From BD2-11 sp965115885 (GTDB lineage Bacteria; Gemmatimonadota; Gemmatimonadetes; Longimicrobiales; Gaopeijiaceae), in NCBI GenBank assembly GCA_965115885.1, contig OZ220479.1:2976001-3040000 (forward strand): a DNA stretch of 64,000 nucleotides, in the 5' to 3' direction. How positions within the stretch are numbered: the stretch's first letter is position 1; each line of letters opens with the position of its first letter. Made by a program: the position numbers and the translations under genes. Positions 8,277 to 16,207 of this stretch are shown here, one piece after another. Under the pieces are notes generated by a model, which did not search any database, was not told the origin of the DNA, and saw nothing but the letters and a program-made list of their open reading frames with translations.

Positions 8277-9572
8277 TCAAGTCGGGCGCAGAGCCGCGAG
8301 CGCTTCGAGAAGGCGGTCGATTTCCGCCGTCGTGTTGTACATGTGCGTGGAAACGCGCAGGGCGTCGTGGCCGTCGCGACGATGCTCGTCGATGTGGATG
8401 GAAGCGCGCTCGGCGACGACCGGCACGGAGGCGACGGCGTCGACGCCCTCGATCTCGAAGATGGTCGATGCGGGACAGCTGGTGCCGGGGATCGCGCCGC
8501 TGAGAAGGCGCGCGCCGGGCATTTCGGCGAGCCGTCGCTTCAGGTAATCGGAGAGGAAGCGCGTGCGGGCCTCGATGCGGTCGATGCCCACCTGCTCCAC
8601 GAACGCGAGGGCGGCGTCCAGAGCGGCGCGGACCGGCAGGTCGTTCGTGCCGGGAGGCTCGAAGGCGGGATTTTCGAGGGTGGCGTCGTGGGCGAAGACG
8701 GAACGGACGTTCTCGCGCGCGGCCGCGCTCACGTACAGAAATCCGGTTCCCGCGGGACCCAGAAACCACTTGTGCAGGCTGGCCGAATAGGTGTCGCACC
8801 CCAAGTCGTGGAGGTCGACCGGGAACATGCCCACCGCCTGCGCGCCGTCCACGTGGGTGAGCATGCCCCGTTCGCGCGCGAGGGCCGCCAGTCGGCGGAC
8901 CGGATAGAGGTGGCCGCCCCGAGTGACGTGGCAGAAGGCGAGCACCCGGGTGCTGGGGGTGAGCGCGGCCTCGAAGGCCTCGACGACCTCGTCCGCGCCG
9001 GGCAGGGGACTGGGAACGAACACCTCCCGAATCGCGATGCCGTCCCGGGCCGCGCGCAGCTGCCACGGGCGGCGACCGGCCGGGTGCTCCTGGGTGGTGA
9101 AGACGACTTCGTCGCCCGGACCGAGGTCGAAGCCCGCGGCGCCGAGGTGCAGCGCCTCGGTGGCGTTGCGGGTCAGGGAGAGCTCGCCGGGGTCGGCTCC
9201 CAGGAAAGCGGCCAAGCCGGGACGGACCCGGCGGGCGACGAGGCCGCGGAGTTCGTCCGTGGCCCGCCGGGGCTCGCGCGAGACCGCCAGATATCCGTCC
9301 GCGACCGCGCGGGCGACCCGCCCGGGAGGCATGCCCAGGCCGGCGTTGTTCATGTAGACGGTGCCCGTATCGAGAACGAAGGCGGCTCGGACCTGGGCCC
9401 ATGCGAGGTCGTCGACCCCGTCCGGCCGGACCATGGGAGCGTCGTCCCTTGGCGCCCGAGGCGCGTGCTCGGCCGTCTTGAGAGAAGCGCTCGGGTCGCA
9501 CCCCGCCAGCCAAGCCCCGGCCATTCCGGCCGCGCTGGCGCCCACGAACGCGCGTCGCGACACCTCGGCCAT
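8277..9572 (-). CDS. Exported class V aminotransferase-fold PLP enzyme
   Basis: 431 residues, starting at ATG 9572 behind GGGAGGGG. The N-terminus has a twin-arginine motif (SRRAFVG), a hydrophobic stretch and a lipobox-like LAGC (Cys25), so the enzyme is probably Tat-exported and perhaps lipid-anchored. The body is a fold-type I PLP enzyme of the isopenicillin-N-epimerase/NifS-like class V group: QEHPAG (His163), VDGAQAVG (Asp242) and PLP lysine 268 in SASLHKWF. The C-terminal HIDEHRRDGHDALRVSTHMYNT fits the same family. The substrate is unknown. It lies 47 bases upstream of the ABC-F gene on the same strand. An alternative cytosolic start is unlikely, because the Tat signal is in frame and preceded by the best ribosome site. 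Confidence 0.85.
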   Translation of the reverse strand: MAEVSRRAFVGASAAGMAGAWLAGCDPSASLKTAEHAPRAPRDDAPMVRPDGVDDLAWAQVRAAFVLDTGTVYMNNAGLGMPPGRVARAVADGYLAVSREPRRATDELRGLVARRVRPGLAAFLGADPGELSLTRNATEALHLGAAGFDLGPGDEVVFTTQEHPAGRRPWQLRAARDGIAIREVFVPSPLPGADEVVEAFEAALTPSTRVLAFCHVTRGGHLYPVRRLAALARERGMLTHVDGAQAVGMFPVDLHDLGCDTYSASLHKWFLGPAGTGFLYVSAAARENVRSVFAHDATLENPAFEPPGTNDLPVRAALDAALAFVEQVGIDRIEARTRFLSDYLKRRLAEMPGARLLSGAIPGTSCPASTIFEIEGVDAVASVPVVAERASIHIDEHRRDGHDALRVSTHMYNTTAEIDRLLEALAALRPT

Positions 9573-9977
9573 GGTACCCCTCCCGTTTCGGTCCCTCCGG
9601 CTTCTCTCTTCCGCCGTCCGCATGGACGGCGGGCGCGGCGGCGCGCCGGAAGGGACGCTAACGCTAACGAGAAAGGGCCGGTCGCGCCCGCCCGCCCGCC
9701 CGAGTCGGGCGGAGTGCCGCACGGCGACGAACTCGCGTCCGCCCCCGCGCCCCTCGAAATCGTGCCGGTCGTCCGATCGACCTCTTTTCCGGGGCAATCC
9801 CCTCGGGCGAAGCGGTGCCCGCTCGGGATCCGCCGCCGTTTTCGCGCAACATCTCGCCGCGCGGCGGGACGAACGGCATTACAATATCGGGGCGGACCCG
9901 TCATCGTCCCGTCACGACCTCGCCCAAGCGTCGCCATGAACCCGCACGATCCGGCCCGAACCCCTCGTCGCGTCCCC
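9573..9977. other. Divergent intergenic region
   Basis: About 400 bases between the divergently transcribed aminotransferase and the small lipoprotein gene. There is a -10-like TACAAT on the plus strand at 9880-9885 without a good -35. A tandem hexamer ACGCTA occurs twice near 9655-9669. No gene was seen. Promoters for both genes are expected here. Confidence 0.4.
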
Positions 9978-10415
9978 ATGCGGCGCCTGCCCGCGCTCCT
10001 CGCGCTCCCGCTCGTGGGCGCCTGCTTCACCTACACCGGCGTCGGCGTGGAGGACGTGGCGCCGGGGGAATCCGTGCGGATCCGGGTGTTCGAGCGGGCG
10101 GCGGGCCGGCTTCCCGCGCGTCTGGAGCGGAGAACGCAGTTCGAAGGCACGGTCGTCGACCTCGACGGCGAGCGGTTGAACCTGCTCCCGGAGTTGGGGT
10201 CGGCGGCGACGGATCCGCTCTCGGTCGAGGTGTCCGACATCCAGGCCGTTTCCCGAAGGGAATTGAACCGAGGCCGCACGTGGCTGGCGGTGGGCGCGGG
10301 GGCCGCGCTCGGCGCCGGGGTGCTTCTGTGGATCGAGGGAGAGCCGGCCGGAACCGGCGGAGGGGGACCGATCACCGAGTTCATGCTGGGGTGGACGTTG
10401 CCGCTGGGCGGATAG
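9978..10415 (+). CDS. Small lipoprotein of unknown function
   Basis: 145 residues if started at ATG 9978, which puts a compact lipoprotein signal at the N-terminus (MRRLPALLALPLVGAC, Cys16). An upstream in-frame ATG at 9936 would add 14 charged residues and is less likely. The body has a small beta-rich part (ESVRIRVFERAAGRLP, GTVVDLDGERLNLLPE) that looks like a nucleotide-free SH3-like or barrel fold. Next comes a Gly/Ala-rich hydrophobic helix (WLAVGAGAALGAGVLLW), probably a membrane segment, and a Gly-rich tail. No family name is recognised. It is convergent with the DRE-TIM enzyme gene. Confidence 0.7.
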   Translation: MRRLPALLALPLVGACFTYTGVGVEDVAPGESVRIRVFERAAGRLPARLERRTQFEGTVVDLDGERLNLLPELGSAATDPLSVEVSDIQAVSRRELNRGRTWLAVGAGAALGAGVLLWIEGEPAGTGGGGPITEFMLGWTLPLGG

Positions 10416-10421
10416 ACCGTT

Positions 10422-10460
10422 CGGGCTTCTCCGGGCGATGCGCAGCCCCGAAGCGGCCCG
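10422..10460. terminator. Possible bidirectional hairpin between convergent genes
   Basis: CGGGCTTC (10422-10429) can pair with GAAG..GCCCG (10450-10460) with a two-base bulge, in the 54-base gap between the lipoprotein stop and the enzyme stop. There is no T tract, so it is only a candidate transcription end for both genes. Confidence 0.25.
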
Positions 10461-10469
10461 AGCGATCCT

Positions 10470-11753
10470 TCATCCCTCCGCGGTCGATCTCTCCTCCGCG
10501 GGGCGACCGCCGCGGTGCGCGCGCACGACCTCCATCACCTCTTCGTCGGTGAGGATGCGGTTGGACGACTTGGCGCGGGCCAGAACGGCGGAGCACAATT
10601 CGTCGTCGGCGGGAATGCGGCGCGAGGCCAGCCAGTAGCCGACGTTGGACAGCCCGCTCATGTGGCCGATCTCGATCTCCTGCTCCCGGCCGAACCAGTT
10701 GGCGGGCACGCCCGAATACACCCGGTCGGCCAGTCGGCGGTCCCCCCGTTCCAGCGCCTTGACGATGGCCGCCGCGTGCACCCCGGTGCCGGTGCGGAAG
10801 GCGTCGCGCCCGGCCATGGGATAGCTGGGATGGATGTCCACCCGGCAATAGCGGGACACCGCTTGGCAGTATCGGCCGAGCTCGGACAGGTCGTGGTCCC
10901 ACTCGCCCAGCAACTTGAGGTTGAGGAGCATCTGGTCGATGGAGGCGTTCCCGACCCGCTCGCCCACGCCCAACCCCGTCCCGTGCGCGCGAGTGGCGCC
11001 GTACTCGATGGCCAGAATGGCGTTGGTGACCCCCAAGCCGCGGTCGTTGTGGCCGTGCCAGTCCAGCTCGACCGGCTCGCCCATGCCGCGGATCAGCGAG
11101 CGGGTCCAGGCGAAGAGGTTCTTGATGCCGTCCGGAGTGGCGTGCCCCACCGTGTCGCACAAGCAGAGTCGACGCACTCCCAGGCGCACGGCGGCGCGGA
11201 AGAGGGGATCCAGCACGTCCGGCCGCGAACGCGTGGTGTCCTCGGTGACCAGGCACACTTCGAGGCCCTCGCGCAACGCGAAGGTCACGGTCTCGTCGAT
11301 GCGGCGCAGAAGCGTGTCGACGCTCCAGGATTCGACGTAGAGGCGGATGGGGCTCGAGCCGATGAAGGCGTAGACCTCCAGCGGCACACCGGTCCGCTGG
11401 GCGATGTCGGCGACCGGCTTCACGTCGCGCACCATCGTCCGGGCCGCGCAGGTGGGCTTGAGCTTCATGCGGCTGTCGCGAATCTCCTCCACCAGGGCCC
11501 GCACGTCTTCGCGCGCGCGTCGGCCCGCCCCGGGAAGCCCGACGTCCGCGATCCGGATGCCCAGGTCCTCCATGAGGTGGACGAGCTCGATCTTCTGCTC
11601 GATGGTGGGATCGGTGACCGAGGGGGACTGAAGACCGTCCCTCAGGGTTTCGTCGACCAAGTCGAAGCGGCCGGGCGCGAGGGGGGCCCGCTTGTGCAAC
11701 TGGTTCCAGTCGAAGATGACGCCCTGGCCGACATCGGCCGCATTTTTCCCCAC
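10470..11753 (-). CDS. DRE-TIM metallolyase / LeuA-like acyltransferase
   Basis: 427 residues, starting with GTG at 11753 behind AGGGGAGGG. A TIM barrel of the isopropylmalate/homocitrate synthase superfamily is shown by the metal/active-site motif VDETLRDGLQSPSV (~32-45), by DWHGHNDRGLG (HxH metal ligands) and by GVGERVGNASIDQ. A typical enzyme of this group condenses acetyl-CoA with a 2-oxo acid or cleaves an HMG-CoA-like substrate. The C-terminus lacks an obvious LeuA allosteric domain, so it is closer to homocitrate/citramalate synthase or HMG-CoA lyase in length. It sits 59 bases after the susD stop with no leucine or lysine pathway gene nearby, so its substrate is open. Confidence 0.8.
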   Translation of the reverse strand: MGKNAADVGQGVIFDWNQLHKRAPLAPGRFDLVDETLRDGLQSPSVTDPTIEQKIELVHLMEDLGIRIADVGLPGAGRRAREDVRALVEEIRDSRMKLKPTCAARTMVRDVKPVADIAQRTGVPLEVYAFIGSSPIRLYVESWSVDTLLRRIDETVTFALREGLEVCLVTEDTTRSRPDVLDPLFRAAVRLGVRRLCLCDTVGHATPDGIKNLFAWTRSLIRGMGEPVELDWHGHNDRGLGVTNAILAIEYGATRAHGTGLGVGERVGNASIDQMLLNLKLLGEWDHDLSELGRYCQAVSRYCRVDIHPSYPMAGRDAFRTGTGVHAAAIVKALERGDRRLADRVYSGVPANWFGREQEIEIGHMSGLSNVGYWLASRRIPADDELCSAVLARAKSSNRILTDEEVMEVVRAHRGGRPAEERSTAEG

Positions 11754-11812
11754 GAACGCCCTCCCCTGCGGGCTCTCCCGCACCGTTTTCTCCGACCGCG
11801 GCGCGGACCGGC

Positions 11813-13105
11813 CTACCCGATGTTGGGGTTGGTGTCCTCCTCGGTCATGCCGATCGGGAAGCAGCGGCTGCGGCCCGACATGTCTTCCATCGGCGTGGCT
11901 CCGGGCCGCGCGACGTCGTCCCAGCGGCGCAAGTCCGCGAAACGGCGGGCGTCGAACCAGAGCTCGATGCGCCGCTCCTGCTTGAGCGCGGTCCACGCCT
12001 CGTCCAAGTCGGATGCCGTCGCGGGCGCCAGCGGCTCGCCGGTGTCGTCGCTCACGACGCCGGTCCGCACCCGGTTGATCAACTCCATCGCCCCCTGGAA
12101 GTTCCCGGGCTCGTTCACCAGGACGTCCTCCGCCCGGATCAGGATCATCTCCCGCCCCGAGGACAGGGTGTGCGGCGACGTCTTGTCGGTGAACTTGAGC
12201 TGCACGTAGAACGGCAGATTGTACACCATGGTGATGGGGGCGTCCGGGTTCTCCCGCCACGCCATGCGCGGGTCGCCGGTCGCCGCGTAGTAGCCTTCTG
12301 CGAAGGTGCCCCAGACCGTGTACTCCCGCCACGGCTCGGACGCCGACCGGAAATACACCTCGTTGGGGTCCGGGAAATCGTCCAGATCGTAGTGGTGCAG
12401 CTGGAAGACGAAGTCCTCCGGGATGCCGCTGGCGTCGGCGCGGGCCCCGGCCCAGTCCCCGAGCCACATGCGCACGTCGGCGCGGCCCGCCCGGGCGGCC
12501 GCCTCGATGTCGGAGGCCTCGACGGCGCTTCCGACCGATATCGCCTCGGTGAAGAACTCTTCGGCGCGGGCGAGGAACTCGGTGTGGGGCTGCGCCGCGC
12601 CGCCGTCGATGACGGCGCCGCACATGTGATGGCCCATGGTGCGGTTGTTGTAGCCGGCCAAGACCAGAAGCCCGCCGGCGGTCTCGTTGGAACCGAACTC
12701 GCCGCCCAGCGCTTGGCGCAACCGGCGCACGCCGTCCTCCGCCATCCAGCGCGCCTGCTGGGCTCGGTTCCAGTGGTCGTCGACGTTCTCGGACGTGAGC
12801 GTGCCGTTGACGAACTCGGCGTCGAAGAGCCCTCCGGGCGTGCCTTCGAAGCTCATCATCCCCGCATCGTAGGCCAGCCGCGTGTACATCAGGGCGCTGG
12901 CGCGCCGGACGCCCTGCAACACGGCCGGGAACGCCCGCTCGTCGTTGAGGAACTCGTCCTGGACGGGGCCCGGGTTGGTCACCTCCAGATCGCAACCGGC
13001 CGCGGCGAGGGCGGCGACCGCCACCGCCAAGGCGCGGCGGCTGGTCCCGCCCCCCCGCCTGTGGCCGCGCGCGTTCGGCGACTCCTTCCCCAGCGTTCTT
13101 TCCAT
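11813..13105 (-). CDS. SusD/RagB-family outer-membrane lipoprotein
   Basis: 430 residues. ATG at 13105 follows GGGGAGGA. A lipoprotein signal (AVAVAALAAAGC) precedes the mature start DLEVTNPGPV, a usual SusD-type beginning. Helical TPR-like segments follow, along with the C-terminal pattern WTALKQERRIELWFDARRFAD and LRRWDDV, which is characteristic of SusD/RagB proteins. It binds oligomeric ligand (glycan or peptide) at the cell surface and caps the SusC channel. An earlier in-frame ATG at 13135 overlaps the susC stop. Spacing to susC is 26 bases, so the two are co-transcribed. Confidence 0.9.
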   Translation of the reverse strand: MERTLGKESPNARGHRRGGGTSRRALAVAVAALAAAGCDLEVTNPGPVQDEFLNDERAFPAVLQGVRRASALMYTRLAYDAGMMSFEGTPGGLFDAEFVNGTLTSENVDDHWNRAQQARWMAEDGVRRLRQALGGEFGSNETAGGLLVLAGYNNRTMGHHMCGAVIDGGAAQPHTEFLARAEEFFTEAISVGSAVEASDIEAAARAGRADVRMWLGDWAGARADASGIPEDFVFQLHHYDLDDFPDPNEVYFRSASEPWREYTVWGTFAEGYYAATGDPRMAWRENPDAPITMVYNLPFYVQLKFTDKTSPHTLSSGREMILIRAEDVLVNEPGNFQGAMELINRVRTGVVSDDTGEPLAPATASDLDEAWTALKQERRIELWFDARRFADLRRWDDVARPGATPMEDMSGRSRCFPIGMTEEDTNPNIG

Positions 13106-13131
13106 GGGTTTCCTCCCCTTCGCCCGCCGCA

Positions 13132-16047
13132 TCAGAAGGCCATCCTGAGAGAAGCGATGAAGCTCGCCGGCGGCGGCGGATGCTCCCAGATCTCGCGCGT
13201 GATCCCGGAGTTCATTCCCTCGTTGCCGGCCATTTCCGGGTCCATGGCCAGGAAGTCTTCGTTCTTCCATGTCCAGAAGTTCTGCACCGAAAGCGTCAGC
13301 GTGGCGTTGCTGGCGCCCGGAACCCGGAAGGGCAACGGCGCCTGCACGGTCACGTCGCGCACGCGGAAGAAGTCGTTCGGGTAGACTAGGCGCGGCGTGA
13401 AGTCGCCGCTGCAGGCGTAGATGTCGAAGGCCGTCATCCGGCTGCGCTCGCCGGCCAGCAGTCGCGGCACGGCCGCGTCGCACAGCGGACTCACCTGCCC
13501 TCGGTTCGCCGAGCTGGAGCTCTGGCGGTCGTAGATGTAGTGCCCGCCCATGTACTCGCCGCGCGCGGACAGCGAAACGCCGTTGCCCAGGGTGAGCGAA
13601 GTGCTCGGCGTGACCGTCAGCGTCGGCTGGTTCGGCCCCCAGATGTGGTTGCGGTCGACGTCCGGCTCGGCGACCGCGTCGGGGTTCGTGAGTCGGTCGT
13701 AGCGGACTGCGGGAACCGGATGCCCTTCTTCCAGCCAGCCGTTGCCGCTGACCCGGAATCCGGCGTTGCCTCCCAGATCGACGGCTTCGCTACGGTTCGT
13801 GTAGACCGTGAGCCCCATGTCCCAGCTGAGCGCGCGGCTCTGAACCAGGGTGCCGTTCACGTCCAGTTCCAAGCCCTTGTTGGCGAGTACGCCCACGTTC
13901 TGCAACTGCGAGCCGATGAACCCGAGACTCGGGGTCAGCTGCACCGGAATGAGCGCGTCGCGCGTCTCCTGATCGTAGTAGGTCAGGCCGACCCTGAGAC
14001 GTTCGTCGAAGAAGGAACCGTCGACGCCGGCCTCCAGCTCGACGGTGCGTTCGGGCCCCAGGTTGGGGTTGCCCAAGTTGAGCGGGTTGAACGAAGTTCG
14101 GTCGAGCCAGGGAATCGGCTCCCAGGTCCGGACCGCGTCGAAGGCGCCCGGCGCCCGCCCCGCGTGCCCCCAGGCGACGCGGACCTTCATCTCTCCCAGG
14201 TCCTGCGGCCAGAATCCCTCGTCCGACATCACCCACGAGAAAGTGGCGCGCGGATAGGGCTGGAGGCCGAAGTCCTCGCCGAAGGCGCTGTTGCCGTCGA
14301 TGCGCAGCGCCAGGGTCAGGAAGTAGCGGTCGCTGAAGTCGAGCAGCGTCTGACCGAAGATGCCCGCGTTGACGACGCGCGAGCGCGCCTCCCGGGCTTG
14401 GTAGGCGGCGCCGCTGGTGACCGTGTGCTCGCCGGGTCCCGGGAGCCCGCGGGTGCTGGCGCCCAGGTCCGTGTCGCGGGAGACGACCGATTGGCCGCCC
14501 CAGGAGAAAGCGGTGCGGAAGGTCTCGGTGAAGCGGAGGTCGAAGCTGCCCACGTAGTCGGCGGTGAGCTGCTCGGCGGTCCAGGTGCGGTCGGAGACCG
14601 AGCCGCGGGGATCGTTGACGTAGCCGAAGGGCCGGACGTTGCGCATGTCGCTCGCGAGGCGGTCGAGCCCCAGCGTGAGCCGGTTGGTGAAGCGCGGCAT
14701 CGGCGTGTAGGTGGTGGTGATGCCCGCCACGACGCGGTCCACGTCGGTGTCGATCTCGTAGTCGAGGAGGCGCGAGATGACCTCCTCCTCGAAGGAGCCC
14801 ACGTAGGTGGCGTGGCGGCCGATGGCGGGGGAACGCTTGTAGCCGTTGTGCGAGATGCTGTACGGACTCGATCCGCTGGGCGAGTTCTCCACGTGCTGGC
14901 GCGTGATCGAGGTGTTGACCTGGACGTCCAGGTCGCTGCGGGGCTGGAAGCCCAGATTGACGCGGCCCAGGTACTTCTCGTCGCGGTCGTTGGGGAGGAT
15001 GCCCTGGTTGTTGTCCAAGCTTCCCGAGACGTAGTAGGAGACGGCCTCGGTTCCGCCCCGGACCGAAAGGGAATAGCGCTGTTGGTGCGCGTTGCGGAGC
15101 CAGGGATCGAGACGCATGTAGGGGGCGTTGGGCGGACCGAACTCCTGCACCCAGTTGACGCCTTGGTCGAGCTGCGCGGACCACTGGGCGGCTCCCCCGG
15201 AGCCGCGCTTGGTGAAGATCTGGATGACGCCTCCGGCGGCCTCGGTTCCGTAGAGAGCGGTGGCGGCCGGACCTTTGACGATCTCGACGCGCTCGATGTC
15301 GCTCGGGTTGATGTCGTTGAGGGGACCCATGACGTCCTTGGGCCCGAAGGCGACGTGCTGGCCGACCGCGTGGTTCAGCGCGAGGCCTTCGCTGCGTATG
15401 CGCACCCCGTCCACGTAGACGAGGGGTTGGTTGGACATGGCCACGCTCACGTTGCCGCGCAGGCGGATCTGGGAACCGGAGCCGGACATGCCGGAACTGC
15501 GCACGGCGACCACGCCCGGAGCGCGCGCGGAGAGCAGTTGGTCGACCGCGGGCACCGGATCGGCCAGGGTGGAGACGTCCACCTGGGCGATGGAAGTGCC
15601 GACCTCGCGGCGGCGCGCCTGGCCGGCGGTGCCGGTCACCACGATCTCGTCCAGCCCGAGCGCCTCCTCCTCCAGCCCGAGGTCGGCCGTGGTGGACTGC
15701 CCCCCCTGGACCGCGATCTGCGCCGTGGCCGTGCGCATGCCGATGCGTTCCGCCGTCAGCGCGTAAGTGCCCGGAGGCACGTTCAGGATCAGGAAACGGC
15801 CGTCGGCGCGCGTCAGGGTGCCCAGTCCGGTGCCCGCCAGGTAGACCTGCACCTGAACCAAGGGGCGACCGGTGGCTTGATCCACGACTTGGCCGACGAC
15901 CTGGCCGTTCTCCTGCGCCGCGAGCGTTGCGGGCGCCGCGAACCCGAACGTCGCGGCCAGCGCGATCACGGCGGCAACCGCCGAGGCCGACCTCCTCGGT
16001 CGAGCGCCGGCAGCGTCTGCATTCGTGGAATTCGACCTTCGATACAT
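13132..16047 (-). CDS. SusC/RagA-family TonB-linked outer-membrane transporter
   Basis: 971 residues from ATG 16047, which follows AGGAGG at 5 bases. The signal peptide ends near FAAPATLAAQ. A carboxypeptidase-like beta domain (GQVVGQVVDQATGRPL) is followed by the plug: VDQLLSARAPGVVAV, SGSQIRLRGNVSV, PLVYVDGVRI and ERVEIVKGPAATALYGTEAAGGVIQI. The last two are the SusC hallmark. A 22-strand barrel follows, ending in SLRMAF. With SusD it forms an import complex for oligosaccharides or peptides. The S9 peptidase gene lies just upstream on the same strand, suggesting peptide uptake; this is inference. Confidence 0.93.
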   Translation of the reverse strand: MYRRSNSTNADAAGARPRRSASAVAAVIALAATFGFAAPATLAAQENGQVVGQVVDQATGRPLVQVQVYLAGTGLGTLTRADGRFLILNVPPGTYALTAERIGMRTATAQIAVQGGQSTTADLGLEEEALGLDEIVVTGTAGQARRREVGTSIAQVDVSTLADPVPAVDQLLSARAPGVVAVRSSGMSGSGSQIRLRGNVSVAMSNQPLVYVDGVRIRSEGLALNHAVGQHVAFGPKDVMGPLNDINPSDIERVEIVKGPAATALYGTEAAGGVIQIFTKRGSGGAAQWSAQLDQGVNWVQEFGPPNAPYMRLDPWLRNAHQQRYSLSVRGGTEAVSYYVSGSLDNNQGILPNDRDEKYLGRVNLGFQPRSDLDVQVNTSITRQHVENSPSGSSPYSISHNGYKRSPAIGRHATYVGSFEEEVISRLLDYEIDTDVDRVVAGITTTYTPMPRFTNRLTLGLDRLASDMRNVRPFGYVNDPRGSVSDRTWTAEQLTADYVGSFDLRFTETFRTAFSWGGQSVVSRDTDLGASTRGLPGPGEHTVTSGAAYQAREARSRVVNAGIFGQTLLDFSDRYFLTLALRIDGNSAFGEDFGLQPYPRATFSWVMSDEGFWPQDLGEMKVRVAWGHAGRAPGAFDAVRTWEPIPWLDRTSFNPLNLGNPNLGPERTVELEAGVDGSFFDERLRVGLTYYDQETRDALIPVQLTPSLGFIGSQLQNVGVLANKGLELDVNGTLVQSRALSWDMGLTVYTNRSEAVDLGGNAGFRVSGNGWLEEGHPVPAVRYDRLTNPDAVAEPDVDRNHIWGPNQPTLTVTPSTSLTLGNGVSLSARGEYMGGHYIYDRQSSSSANRGQVSPLCDAAVPRLLAGERSRMTAFDIYACSGDFTPRLVYPNDFFRVRDVTVQAPLPFRVPGASNATLTLSVQNFWTWKNEDFLAMDPEMAGNEGMNSGITREIWEHPPPPASFIASLRMAF

Positions 16048-16134
16048 CTGGCCTCCTGGCGCAGGGATGGGAGGAAGCTGCCGCGAGCCCGGAACGGGAA
16101 CCATGTCTCCGTCTCCCATCGGGGAGCAACGCCC

Positions 16135-16163
16135 ACAATACGCCCGGAGCGCGCGGGGATCAA
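16135..16163 (-). promoter_or_regulatory. Probable sigma-70-type promoter of susC
   Basis: On the minus strand TTGATC (16158-16163) and TATTGT (16135-16140) are separated by 17 bases, about 85 bases before the susC ATG and just after the S9 peptidase stop at 16208. This gives susC its own start besides possible read-through. Based on match to consensus only. Confidence 0.45.
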
Positions 16164-16207
16164 GCGGAGCGGCCCGAGGCTTTCGCCGCCCGGAAACGCT
16201 CCCGAGG

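Noticed and set aside
11754..12995. N-terminal extension of the DRE-TIM enzyme frame
   Set aside because: It lies out of frame across susD. The GTG at 11753 has a strong ribosome site and matches the enzyme start.
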